64,000 bases of DNA from Petunia secreta (GCA_029990175.1 JARKIP010000005.1:71580001-71644000); one strand, 5' to 3'; numbered from the stretch's first letter, positions 21,812-33,898 are shown. Notes: a model not told the origin generated them from the sequence alone. Translations and numbers: made by a program.

Positions 21812-23896
21812 TCACTTCCAGCATTTACGTCTTCTCTTCTTACGACGAACTTTTGTTTTCTTCCCTTCTTTGAGAGAGCCCCTCTTCAACTTCACATGTG
21901 GTGTACTTCCATGTTCTTGTTTGACACATTCAATCATGGAGCACTCTTCAACCTTAGCTATGTGCTCCTTCTCAGTATACATCTTGAAAGTAACCTTTTC
22001 TCCATGCGCTCTAACAGTCATCTCACCCAGCTCCATGTCAATAATTGCCTTCGAGGTGACTAAGAATGGTCTCCCCATAATGATTGGAGCTTTTCGGTCC
22101 TCTTCATAATCTAGGACTACAAAATCAGCAGAGAATGTAAACTTACCAACTTTTAACAACACATCCTCCAACTTACCATCAGGGTAAGTGAGTGATCCAT
22201 CCGCCATCTTAAGAGTAACTGAAGAGAGCTTGATTGCTCCTAGCCCTAACCTTTTGCAAACAGACAGAGGCATGAGATTTATGCTCGCACCCAGATCACA
22301 CAATGCACCAGTGATATTATGCCCTCCAATGGTGCAAGAAATAGAAAACCTCCTAGGATCTTGAAGTTTTGGAGGTAGCTTGCTCAAGATTGTGCTACAC
22401 TCCTCGACTAACTCAACTGTATCTATCTCCTGAGGCTTCTTCTTCTTGACTAAAATCTCTTTTAAAAACTTCACAAAGGATGGCATCAATTCAAATACAT
22501 CAGTCAAAGGAATATTAACTTGAAGTTCTTTCAACATACTCACAAATTTTTTATACTGGGCCAGATCCTTCGATGGTATAAGTCTCTGGGGGAATGGTGG
22601 AGGCGGCAAAGGTGCCTCCTTTCTCTCTTCTTTCTTCTTTACCTTCTCCACTTTTTCAACTTTTTCTATTTCAGCTCTCTGCTCAGACTTGGTCATCAGC
22701 TCTCCACCTTCAATTAAAGTCACTGCAAGACATTGTTCAGGCTCTTTTTTAACAGTACTTGTTTCTCCCACCAACTGCCCCAACTGGTGTTCCAGGTTCT
22801 TTTGAGCATTGGCAAGATCTTGTATGGCATGTGCATAGGTTGCAGTGTCAGCTATCATTCTCTGCTGGCCCGCCATTATCTGCTTTAGCATATCTTCAAC
22901 TGAATTGCTAACCTGCTGTGGTGGAGCTGAAAGTGGGTGGTAATTATTCGGGGCTCTCGTATTGCCTTGATAATAAGCATTACCAAACTGATTTTGACCC
23001 TGCAGCCTGTTTTGATTACCCACGTAATAAACTGACTCTGGATTAGAGGAGCAAACCTCTGTAGCATGGTCTTGACCACAAACCTCACAAAAACTCTGGA
23101 GTTGTTGCACTGGAGCCACTGGTTGCTGAGTCTTTGGCAGAGCTAACTTGCTAATTTGATTGGAAATAGCATCCATCCTCGCCCTTAGCTCTAAAACTGC
23201 ATCTAACTGAAGTACCCCTGTAGATTTCTGCGTAATAGCTCTACCATCTCCGTGCCAATCAGGATTGCTCTGCGAAAACTTATCTAGTAAATCATAGATC
23301 TGGTCAAAATTTAAGGCTAATACTTGGCCTCCAGCAGCAGCATCTACCACGATCTTAGTATGCGCATTCAACCCCTCAACAAAAGTATATGCAACAACCT
23401 CATTGGATTGGTTGTGGTGTGGACAATCTCTCAATAAAGCTTTAAATCGCCCCCAGGCTGAATACAAAGACTCTCCTTCTATTTGTCTGAAGGACATAAT
23501 TTCACTCCTCAGCCGGGCTGTCTTGGCAGATGGATAAAATTTAGCCAAGAACTTCGTAGCCAAATCCTCCCAAGTAGTGATAGACCCAGGCTTTTCAGCC
23601 TTTAACCACTTCCTTGCTGCCCCAATCAGTGAAAACGGGAACAACGTCAAGCGAACATAATCAGTAGGAACCCCCGCTGGTGTATAAGTATCACTGATCT
23701 CCAGGAAATTCTGAATGTGTTGCTGTGGATCTTCATGAAGTAATCCAGCATATCACCCAGTCACATGCAGCAACTGAATCATGCCGGACTTAATCTCAAA
23801 GTGCCCGGTGATAGCGGGCTTAACTATGCTAGACGCTACCCCCTCCAGGCTGGGGAGAGCAACATCTCACACAGCTAAAGCTAGTTCTTCTTCCAT
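21812..23896 (-). pseudogene. gag-protease polyprotein of the Athila-like element
   Basis: The natural start is probably the ATG at 23896 (MEEELALAV). From there 695 codons run to the stop at 21812, with two in-frame TGA codons in the first 55 codons. The uninterrupted part is 612 codons (to 23650). Gag core: the AARKWL...WEDLATKFLAKFYP segment near residues 90-125. A zinc-knuckle-like motif, CEVCGQDHATEVC, follows about 190 residues later. The C-terminal aspartic protease has CDLGASINLMP, where the usual DTG/DSG triad reads DLG, plus IIMGRPFL. The C-terminus is Lys/Arg-rich. Gag forms the RNA-packaging particle and the protease matures it. The Leu in the catalytic triad and the two stops suggest loss of function. 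Confidence 0.8.
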
Positions 23897-24014
23897 TCCT
23901 GTAGGTAAAGATCAAGCAGGACCTAATACCTGAAACAACACAAAACTCAAAATAAAAATTAAACCTGAATAGAAAATAATAAACTGTTCAAAAAGAAATC
24001 AGTCAATTGTTTAG

Positions 24015-24032
24015 TCCCCGGCAACGGCGCCA
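24015..24032 (-). promoter_or_regulatory. Primer-binding site for tRNA-Asp, Athila-like element
   Basis: On the minus strand TGGCGCCGTTGCCGGGGA abuts the LTR. It is complementary to the 3' end of plant tRNA-Asp (CCCCGGCAACGGCGCCA), the primer typical of Athila elements. Confidence 0.8.
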
Positions 24033-25384
24033 AAAACTTGTTGCTCCCAACGCACACGCAAGTATACGTGGTCGACAAGTAATAAAGTGATAAATCGAGT
24101 ATCGTTCCTACGAGGACTATTCAGACTAACACTTAATAAACAATTTCTACAAACTATTCAGGGATCCTTTTCTTAAATGGTGAGAGTTTTAGTAACTAAA
24201 GAGCAGTAATTAAAATGGTAGAAGTGAATTCAAACAATGGAGCAAAACTTGGTTGTTATCAGTAATAAGGAGACGGTCCAGGGTCAGAGTTACGAACAAT
24301 CCAGTTGAGTTTTCCAATTGATTCCACTTCTCAAATCCCGTATTACTAACTAACAGAGTAAATGTACCCATGAAAACCTTTCGATTCTTCACAGTCTATG
24401 CAGGCTACTTCAATCTCTATATGTCTATGGGTTGAATCACGTGCACGCATTAACGAATTCTGTAAATAGTTAAACAAGGCGAGCAAGTATATGTCTATCC
24501 TACTCACAAATTGGTTTCCCGATGCCCGGGTTCACAAACTAGTCCTATTCTTTCTTATTACGTAATTAAATTCCCTCTTTCGAGTTCAATCTAAAAACCA
24601 TAGGTAATGCGTAATAATCGGGCCCTGACTATTACACAAGTGAAATCAAGAAAGAATAAGTAACCCGTTATGGGATTCAATTAATGGAAATCAATCTTCA
24701 AACATCAACTTTCATGAAATACTCTAACCCTAGAACGTAAGATTTAGCCACGCATACTCATAATAACAACACAGAGATTTGATGAAATAATGAAATAATG
24801 ATGTAATAGATTAATGGAAGGAAGAAAAACCCTTGTTCAAGATGTTATGAGCTCTCCAATTTGCTCCAAAGTCTGAACTCCTATCAAAAACTAAGTAAAA
24901 GAGTATTTATAGGGTTTACAAAGGCCTGGTAATAAGTTAGACCAAAGCCTAGACGAAATAGGAAGTTCCAAAACGCTCCAGGGGCGCTATAACGGGCGCC
25001 CCGCGCCCACGACCGCGCCTAGACAACCAGTGGCCGTCGATGTTTGCACGCCCTTGGGGCGCCCCGCTTGGGAAAACGCGCCAGGCAGTGGGGCACTCTG
25101 GGAGGCGCGCCACGTGCCCAACAGCGCCCGGCCAAATTCCTGTTTCCTTGCTCCTTTGCTCGCTTCGTGTCGTGCCTTCGTGTGCTCGATCCAATCTTCA
25201 ATCAAAATCCAATCTTTTCTTGCTCGATCATGCTCTTTAAAGCTCCAATTGCACTGCATAACAACCTACATACACACGACATAAAATCAGTGCAAAACCA
25301 CATTCATAAACTATAAAACGGGCGAATAAAGTATCCAAACGCAAGGAAATATTAAGGAAATATAGGCATAAAATGCCAAACATC
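24033..25384 (-). repeat. 5' LTR (in element orientation) of the Athila-like element
   Basis: It pairs with 5864-7215. Differences are single substitutions. Confidence 0.75.
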
Positions 25385-25460
25385 AGGTGAGATGTATGCT
25401 GATCTTACCCCCAACAAGGTGGAGAGACTGTTTCTGATAAACTTTCAGCTAGAGAAGGAC
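25385..25460 (-). mobile_element. TS-type SINE, copy A, 5' part
   Basis: On the minus strand this reads as the TS body (TATCAGAAACAGTCTCTCC, then an ACCTT..GGGGGTAAG phrase). It continues from 5863 once the Athila-like element is removed. Confidence 0.6.
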
Positions 25461-25928
25461 ACATTTGAAAATAAATTTATAAATTAGGATAAACTATTCT
25501 CGAATTTAATCTCGATATCATAATCCTTATCCAGAGACGGATGTATATACAATTAGGCGGTTCACGTGTCTAATATGATGTTCAAGAGCCCATGCTCTAA
25601 ACACTTGAATGGTTCACTTGGTTAGATATTTGTTCACTTTACTCGAGAACAATGATCAATTCCAACGTAAATGCTCCTTTAATATCCTTTTTCCCCTTAT
25701 GTTACTTGCATTGGTTTAGCTTATTTGGTTTTTATACCTATAAAAGAAGCAAATTGTTTTGAGAGAGACTCGAACATGTAGCACTGAGTAAAATTTTAAC
25801 ACTATTGGCCACTAAGCTACCACTATCGATTTTATAGAGATATTCAAAACTTAACATATCATCGTATAAAATAATTAAAGTTAATTGTTTATTGTACTTA
25901 TTCGAAAACATAGAAAAGACCAAACAAA
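25461..25928. other. AT-rich flank within duplication copy A
   Basis: Non-coding. It matches 30534-30935, then joins sequence matching 32935-32995. Confidence 0.6.
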
Positions 25929-25937
25929 ATTAAAATA

Positions 25938-27166
25938 GGGACAATTATATTGAGAGACACTCCACTCATGAAAATTACCAAAAAAGACTCCTATTTTGCT
26001 ACCTTACCCGACATAGCACCCCACTCCCTTTTTAAAATTTTTTCTTTCACTCTATAGCACCCCCTATTTAAAGAAAAAAAACCCTAGCCCCCATTTTTCC
26101 TCTCTTCTCCTTCCCTCCTTCCCATTTTTCTCTCCTCTTCCCTATTACACCTAACCCCCACCGCCGCCACCCCCAACCCTTCCACCACTGCCCCACCGTG
26201 ATCTCCTTTCCTCCAAGCCATTGATGTCGTCGCTGCCGTGGTCACCACCACCGCCGCCGCCGCTGCTTCTTCTTCTTCTCTTCGTTTTTTTTTTTTTTTT
26301 TGCTTTTTGAATAACAATATTGATTTTCGTTGTATATTCCGATCAAAACTCCGGTGAGGAGTTTATTTATCAAGTTTCTTCTTTTTCTTCACTTTTTTCA
26401 TAAAAATTCGTTGAGATCTACTAGTTTTTTGTTAAAACTTTTGTTTAATGTTTAGATCTAGTGTTTTTCTAATATAAAACTGTATAGATCTTGGATTTTT
26501 GTTAAGATTTTGTGTAAAATCTGCCCCAGGCACCGTTTAACATTATTTTTGTGAGTTTATACACTTTTATACAAGTTTATACAATTCTATAAACGTGTAT
26601 AAAAATGTATAAATCTGTATATGTACGTATTGACAGTGTATAAAACACATTCTATGCATTGTAAAATTGTATAAAGTTGTATATGCGTGTATGAAAAATG
26701 AATAAAATTGTATAAATTTCAGATTTGTGCACTTTTTATGGATGTTTTGTATAAAATTTATATTTTTTGTGTATATTTTTGTATTTTCCTTCTTGCATAC
26801 ACAATTTTCTATGTATTTACATGTATAATTTATTATTTTGATAGATTTAAGTGTAAAAAATTATCAAAAAATAATTATTTAAACAAATCCACAAATAAAA
26901 TAAGCAAATCCGGTGAATTTTTCGTTTTCCGCCCACCGACCGGCGGCGGCAGCGGTGGCAGCTCTGTTTCTGGTGGCAGGGCAGTGGTGGGGGAGGGTGA
27001 GGGAGTGGCTCCTAGGGTTTTTAGTTTAATGGCTGCTATGTTATGTAATTTTGAAAATAAGGGGGTGCTATGTTGTGTAATATAAAAATAAAGGGGTGTT
27101 ATGGATGAAATATGGCTCCTCATTTGTAATTTTGTGTTGTGGGCTGCCTAGTTTTGAAAATTTCCC
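25938..27166. mobile_element. MULE-like DNA element (1.23 kb, non-autonomous)
   Basis: It is flanked by the 9-bp duplication ATTAAAATA (25929-25937 and 27167-27175). Ends are GGGACAATT and, inverted, GGGAAATTTTC. Sub-terminal regions are inverted images of each other (TAGCACCCC on the left, GGGGTGCTA on the right; CCCTAGCC and GGCTCCTAGGG). Inside are CCG/CCA-rich tracts and GTATA-rich stretches. No transposase is present. The 9-bp duplication fits Mutator-like elements. It is absent from copy B. Confidence 0.65.
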
Positions 27167-27306
27167 ATTAAAATATCCATATATAAAATACAATCTTGAC
27201 ATGTAAATCATACAGATATCAAAACTAGAAACTATATGAGTTATAATATTTTATAAGGAAAAATAACTAAAGGGAGAAATAAGAAGATGTACGAACTTGG
27301 CCAGGT

Positions 27307-28949
27307 GAACATCGTCTACTGCAGCTGAAGGCTGAGCTACCCCTTTATCTTTATCAGCAACCTGAACCGACTCTGGCTCCCGAGGAGGGGAAACTGCAAC
27401 CTTTTCTTAGTCATTTTCTATCTCCTCAGCATGAGTGAACTCGGGGAAAGGGACAGGCTCCATTCTGGCCCGTTTCACTTCCAGGGTCCTCTCCAAAGAT
27501 GCCTTCTTCCTTTTCAAAACTAAAAGAAAAGGGAAAAGTATAATTATTAGGAAAACGAAGCAAAGGGAAGAACAAAAAACGAAGGGGCAAACACTCAACC
27601 TGTCTTAGCCTCAAGGTCAGATGACCCCTCGGGGACTGCTCCTCTCTCCCCATCTTCCTTTCCTTCTTTTTGTTTTCTCCTCAAAAGGTTTCCAATCAAA
27701 CCTTGAAGGGCACTTAAAGCGTCCCCTGCCTCGGGGACTTCTTCCTTCATTTTTTTGTCCTTTGGTGTGGTGATCTCCCTCTTTGGGAGACCTACAACAA
27801 AGAAAGATGATGATTTGCCAAGAAAAGACGACTCGAGGAAAATAAGAAGAACAATAATTTGGTTAAGGACAACTCACCATGCTGTTTACACGCCCATCGA
27901 TTCTCGTCTAAGGCAGCCAAAACCATCCATGACTTTTTCGATCTAGGTTTGGCATCGATAATAGCTTGGACCCATTGGGTCAAGTCCTTCGGGCGGACAA
28001 TCAGGATCGCCTCGGCTAAAATAAGTCAAAGAAGAAGAGTTAAGCAAAGAAGTGTCGAAGTAAAAATAAAAAATGACCGAGAGGAATACTTAGCTTACGA
28101 GCTTGATACCATTGATCGGGGAAATTAGGCCTCTAGGACAAAAGCTCAGTGGGCAAAAGAACGAAGCGCGCATTCCATCCCCAGTCCTCGATATCCTCGC
28201 TCTTTGTAATCAATGAGTACGAGCCTCACTTGTTAAGCTGGACGATTCCATCCTTGTGAAGGAAAGGGTAGAAAAGGTACAAAAGATGATCAAGGGTAAA
28301 AGTGACCCAGGCTAACTTACTCAAAAATTCGAGACATTGAACATGCCTCTACATACTGAGGCCAATTTGGGCTATACATAATTGGTAGGTGCGGAAAAAG
28401 GAGTCCAACACCTCGGGGATAGGAATAGAAAACCCTATTATGAAGAGATAGGTAAAAAAAAAGAGCACCCTTCGACTCTATCACACACTTGACTACCAGG
28501 GGTAGGGATACCAACCTTATCCTCGGGGCCCCAATTGCAATTAGACCGAACCAAATGTCTGTTCGCCTGAGTAATCAAACTTGACGTATTTTTAACATGA
28601 ATATTTCTTTTCCTCCTAGCATCCGACTCGGTTTGAAACTGCATAATAAAGTCCTTCGAGAGATCTATTTTGGAGGGAATAACATGGTGAGGTTCGAACT
28701 CGAGGTCATCTGAAAGAACTCGTCGTTACCAATATCCTTCATGGTAACATCGTCGTCAACCACAACTGCCTCGGCAGCCGCGGCTGGGTTTTTCTCCTGA
28801 ATCAAACCGTTTAACTGAGGTAAGTCACCTATATTGAAGTCATAAGGAACGATAACGTTCAACAGTTCGGGAACATTCACTAACTCACCACCAACGATCA
28901 TGGTTTCAATTAAAGGAGGTGAAGAATTTGGTGAATTTGGCTTAGACAT
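27307..28949 (-). pseudogene. Antisense multi-exon gene of the Tat-type element, copy B (3' truncated)
   Basis: The ATG is at 28949 (MSKPNSPNSS). Introns are at 28016-28098, 27792-27877 and 27520-27599, all GT..AG and at the same places as in copy A. It keeps CAG where copy A has TAG, and the exon starting at 27519 lacks copy A's extra G, so that exon stays open. The frame break in exon 1 (after NDEFFQ) is shared with copy A. The gene is cut at 27307 by the duplication joint, losing the exon with the coiled coil. The middle domain (WVQAIIDAKPRSKKSW) is well kept. Function unknown. Confidence 0.6.
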
Positions 28950-29050
28950 TTCTCAGAAAAGATTTCTTGGATAGCAAGAGAAGAAAATTTCAGGAATTTT
29001 CACTGTTAAAAGCAAGGAAATATGTGAAGATGGAGAAGAAAAGGCGCGGC

Positions 29051-29058
29051 TATATATA
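29051..29058 (-). promoter_or_regulatory. TATA box of the antisense gene, copy B
   Basis: TATATATA, same spacing to the ATG as in copy A. Confidence 0.5.
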
Positions 29059-29270
29059 GGTTAAGGCTCCATGATTACAATTTCATGGGGAAGGCAAAAG
29101 AAAGAAATCACGCCCAATCAATGATTGCCATGCGTGATTGATGGAAATATAGAGTGACAACCGCTACTTTCAAATTTCACGGTACACGAACAGCCACGTC
29201 GATATCCCACCTAAACTCATTCCACTCCTCGATTAATCTGACAACTGCTCGAAGAGTGGGGGGGACTATG

Positions 29271-29859
29271 TGTATTGGGTAAAAAACTACCGAGACCTTG
29301 AGCAAGGGTACAAGGCTCGGCTCAGGTCAATCTTGAAAATCGAGTCCACGAAGGGAGATGGCACGACCCTTTGCCTCGAAAGACCACCTCAGGGAAGAAA
29401 CACAACCGAGTCCAAGGTGCAGAGCTCGGAATGATCGCCACGAAACAAAGTCCTCTAGCAAGTTCGACACCTTGACTAAACGAGACTTGATCTTTGTAAC
29501 TATCGACCGTTGCCTAGGCATTTAAGAAGAAAATCATGAGCTGTCCACGATCAAATACAGAGTAATGGCCAAAAAAGCATAGTTATTGTGACTATAACAT
29601 TACTCATTTCATCAATTATAAATAGGACTCATCTGTAATCAAAAAAGGCATCCAGAAATACAACACTTGACGTACATTTTTTCTTTGAAGGATTTTGTCT
29701 CATTTTATCAGCTCGTTTATATCTTTTTTCGTTTATTTCATTAAGTACTTGTCTCGTTAAGTCCAGTCTTAGTTCGATCATAACTTTGATGCAAGCAAAT
29801 TATCAATCAATCCCAAAATAAATTCGATTTGTTGTCATATCCTGATTTAAGCCAACATA
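29271..29859 (+). repeat. Probable 3' LTR of the Tat-type element, copy B
   Basis: 589 bases, matching 4665-5253, after a G-rich tract. Confidence 0.45.
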
Positions 29860-30404
29860 GTCTATAACATATAATAAAAAATATTATTATACTAAAGATG
29901 AAAAAGATAAAGTTTGAAACTATAGAGGGTCAAATAGGTATTTTGAAAAATTATTTAATTACAAAGGGGGAGAATAATTATTCTTCATAGTTGAGTGAGA
30001 GAATTTGATTTTTAAAGTAAAGTTGAAGGGTGTAAATGACATTAATCACCCATTTCTTGATCATTCTTGATTTATCATTAAAATATATTAAATGTCATTC
30101 TTATTCTCGAGTAAACTAAACTCGAGTGTTTCTTAGGTTTTATAATGAGAATTTTGTTTAATTTAATACTTGATGATGACTTTTTAACAAGTTACAAACG
30201 GACAAAATCTTAAACTTTGATTGCTCTTTTACTTTTCTTAAAGTTTTTATTAGATTTAGGGTTACATTACCAAATGAAATTTGATATTGTGTTACAGCGA
30301 CCGTTTCGTACAAAAATGAGATATTTCAAAATTATAATCTCATATACTATATGAGATAGTAATACTATCTGGAATTATATCCAACCTTATTCCTCTTACC
30401 AAAT

Positions 30405-30533
30405 ATACAACAACAATAACAACATTTTCAGCGTTATCCCACACGTAATATCTGTAGAGGGTGAGATGTATGATGATCTTACCCCCACCAAGGTGGAGAG
30501 ACTGTTTTCGATGAACCCTCAGTTAGAGAAGGG
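30405..30533 (-). mobile_element. TS-type SINE, copy B (unbroken)
   Basis: On the minus strand: TS-like body, then TACAGATATTACGTGTGGGA, then a TTG-rich tail. It shows the site before the Athila-like insertion seen in copy A. Confidence 0.65.
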
Positions 30534-30949
30534 CACTTTTGAAAATAAATTTGTAAATTAGGATAAACTATTCTTGAATTTAATCCTGATATCATAATGC
30601 TTATCCAGAGGCGCATGTATATACAATTAGGTGGTTCACGTATCTAATATGATGTTCAGGAACCCATGATATAAATACTTGAATGGTTCACTTGGTTAGA
30701 TATTTGTTCACTTTACTCGAGAACAATGATCAATTCCAACGTAAATGCTCCTTTAATATCCTTTTTCCCCTTATGTTACTTGCATTGGTTTAGCTTATTT
30801 GGTTTTTATACCTATAAAAGAAGCAAATTGTTATGAGAGAGACTCGAACATGTAGCACTGAGTAAAAGTTTAACACTATTGGCCACTAAGCTACCACTAT
30901 CGATTTTATATAGATATTCAAAACTTAACATCGTATAAAGTAATATTTT

Positions 30950-31943
30950 CGCCTATCCACACAATATAACTTTTTGATGGAGATTATTCACTGATCACCC
31001 TTTAGACACTGTAGCTTCGCTCCTGATAATGATAAACTCATCCTCTCGATATTTTAGATCCACCTCTGTGTTTATTCCTTCAACCAAACCACCGAGATGA
31101 TATCTCAAGGGTCAAACATAAAAGCAGGTCTGATACATAAGTTACCATTTTGATAATTTACACTATTTTTAAATGTTATACAAATAGGAAAAATTACGTC
31201 GCTTATATACCAATTAAATTCCTAAACATATTATAAACACATTAATATTTTATTTAACACCATAGACGTTAATGATATATTGCAAATATCTTATAGCCAA
31301 TTTTTTCTAATGAAACATGGGAGGGGTTCGTGCCTAGATATTAGGGAAACACCTTATCAACTTCCTTATATGGGTAGTTAACCTCCTGTGCATTACATCC
31401 TAAAATATTTGTATTTATGAATTTCACTTGATTGCCTCCTAAATACCAGCAGTAAAAACATATCAAGATACGGTAAATGATAAAGGTAAAAACGTCCGTC
31501 ACTTATCCTCCTCCCGGTGATTAATCCAATGTCACCTCAATATTCATATTATTTAAGTTATGCACACAATATATATAAAATATGCATGATATATATATAT
31601 AGAAATGATTACTCAAGTGCTATTGTATCTTTATAAATATTACAGTATATATTATGATGTATCATATGATATTCATATATTGTACATTAGTTTATCCCAC
31701 CGCTGGGGATTAATCCAATATCACATTAATATTACAATATATATATTATGACGTATCATATGATATTCATAATTCAGATGCATATCTTTAGAAATATAAT
31801 ATTACAGTATATATCATGATGTATCATATGATATTCATGTATTATACATTAGTTTATCCCACCACTCGTCGGGATTAATCCAATATCACATTAATATTCA
31901 TAATATTCATATTATACGCACAATATATATGAATAATATGCAT

Positions 31944-31989
<46 letters not shown>

Positions 31990-32437
31990 GCATGAACTAC
32001 ACGAAAAATGACTAATTTTTATTCAAGTGGTCTAGCCATTGTTCAGGCAGCGTAAATTTTTCAAGTATGATTCAGGTGCATAACTTTATAAATATTACTA
32101 TAAATTATGATATATCATATGAAAAGGAAGAACATATTTTGTTGCGTTGGGATATTCATGTATGTAGGTTTAAGAAAGGGTTTGATCTGTTGAACTCCCA
32201 TTATGTACGTTAATGGCTGTTACAAATATTGAGGGAGTGATTCTTTGCGCATTTTAAGGAATCTATTTAGGCTTAAAAACATAATATCTTTCACATGTAC
32301 AAATTTATATGGCTACGATTTGTGTAGTTTTTATTATGGCTATCCTAATGTTGTGGGCCTTTATATTAAGACTAAATACGTTTTAATCCCATACTTTTAA
32401 CTACAGTCTACAAATACATGTTTTTTTAGTACTATTA
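30950..32437. repeat. AT-rich region with imperfect 150-170-bp repeats
   Basis: The phrases ATGATGTATCATATGATATTC and GGGATTAATCCAATATCAC recur about three times between 31500 and 31900. A pure AT run sits at 31946-31982. No ORF of note. This stretch is missing from copy A. Confidence 0.6.
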
Positions 32438-32461
32438 CTAGTTTTTTGTACGTGCGCCGCA
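32438..32461 (-). mobile_element. Possible Helitron 3' end
   Basis: On the minus strand a near-perfect hairpin (ACGTGCG/CGCACGT, one-base loop) is followed 8 bases later by CTAG and then T. A hairpin plus CTRR before T is the Helitron 3' signature. No matching 5' TC end was located. Confidence 0.35.
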
Positions 32462-33135
32462 CGTGTAGCCCCATAAATTCAATACAAGATTTCAAATAAT
32501 CATATAAAACAAGTAATTAACTAAAACATATTTTTAAGTACTTAAAAGTTACTGAAAAGTATGAATAGAACGTGAATGATAATTTAGCTCAAAACAATTG
32601 AATATCATTTGAACCTGCAAAGATGAATGATATCTGTTAGCAAGTGTTCCGATATTAGTGAGTATACACTTTTTAAACAAAAATAAATACTCAAAAAAAA
32701 AAGTTCTTGAATTGTGAAACGAAAGCTAAAAGCATAAATTTGATGTTTCTGGAACATTTTATCAATCATATTTAGCTAATGCCATAAACGGGAAACCATA
32801 CTGATTGCTGACAATGAATTTGTGTTATATCATTATTTGTTGGTATATGTACATAACCTTTTTTCCGAATAATTTTGGTTGAATCTTTTCTCCTGTTAAA
32901 ATCATTCATGTGTTTGCTGATTCGTAATATTAATAAAATTAAAGTTAATTGTTTATTGTACTTATTCGAAAACATAGAAAAGACCAAACAAAATTAAAAT
33001 AAACATACATAAAATACAATCTTGACATGTAAATCATACAGATATCAAAACTAGAAACTATATGAGTTATAATATTTTATAAGGAAAAGTAACTAAAGGG
33101 AGAAATAAGAAGATGTACGAACTTGGCCGGGTGAA

Positions 33136-33343
33136 GATAAACTGCTACTATGGTTCTCTGGTAGTGGTTTAGATTCTCTTCTCAATGGAAAAATAGTATT
33201 ATTGCTACATCTACAATGGGGGACGAATTGTAATTTGTGAAATTCTCATAACGATGAACTATGAAGGCAACATATAAGAGGATAAATTACGCTTGTGTCC
33301 TACTTAGTTTGATAACAATACAAATGAAGGTCTTATATAGAGA

Positions 33344-33402
<59 letters not shown>

Positions 33403-33898
33403 TTATGACTTTTATAAGAACTGTCATTTCGCGAAATTATGCCATTTACTACCATATATGCAAAAAAACACATGAAAGTAATAATTCTACTAAATGGGTA
33501 GGCTGCATTAATTAGAAAATGCAAGCAGATGTCCTTCAAGTTACTCGGTTCATAATTGAAAATTTTGTATCGTTAGGTGAGATAAGATGTAGGAGTAATA
33601 ATTGTTGGAAGTAGAAAGGTATTCCAACACATTGAATCTGTATAACAATATGAATGCAGTAATTTCAATTTTAAGGTATTGAATAGGTTTACTGCAGGAA
33701 ACTCGACCCACTTATTGTAGTATAATTTATCAAGTAAACTTTTATCATTTATTTATTAGAAAGTAAAATTTTCTTTTTGGTACAAATTATTATAGGATTA
33801 GTATTTTAAAGGAAGGGTAAAATAGTCGTTCACTTAAATTTTAGAAATATTTTAGTAATATGACTTTATATTAGGGGGTGCTCACTTTTATAATAATA
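33136..33898. other. AT-rich intergenic DNA
   Basis: Apart from the AAT microsatellite nothing is recognised. Confidence 0.6.
33346..33403 (+). repeat. AAT microsatellite
   Basis: About 19 AAT units. Confidence 0.95.

Larger units (their letters stand above)
5864..25384 (-). mobile_element. Athila-like Ty3/gypsy element with gag-protease only, containing a nested element
   Basis: Two 1352-base direct repeats (5864-7215 and 24033-25384) bound the element. On the minus strand, a primer-binding site matching the 3' end of plant tRNA-Asp sits directly inside the right LTR, a gag-protease frame follows, and a polypurine tract lies before the left LTR. After removing the nested insert 7467-20016, the internal region is only about 4.3 kb. 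No RT or integrase is present, so the element is non-autonomous, like TR-GAG/Athila derivatives. The LTRs differ at roughly 14 positions (about 1%). It interrupts a SINE. No clean target-site duplication is visible at the outer ends. Confidence 0.75.
2701..27306. repeat. Tandem segmental duplication, copy A (expanded by later insertions)
   Basis: It matches copy B (27307-33135) from GAACATC onward: antisense gene, LTR, AT-rich flank, SINE and tRNA-free flank. Copy A contains two insertions that copy B lacks (5864-25384 and 25938-27166) and lacks about 2 kb present in B (near 30950-32935). Confidence 0.8.
27307..33135. repeat. Tandem segmental duplication, copy B
   Basis: It begins in mid-exon of the antisense gene. 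It ends just after the phrase ACTTGGCCGGGTGAA (33121-33135), whose counterpart in copy A ends at the A/B junction (27294-27309). The three joints share GTGAA/GAA. Confidence 0.75.

Noticed and set aside
22520..22717. Plus-strand ORFs inside the Athila-like gag (also 21870-22109)
   Set aside because: Antisense shadows of the gag-protease frame.
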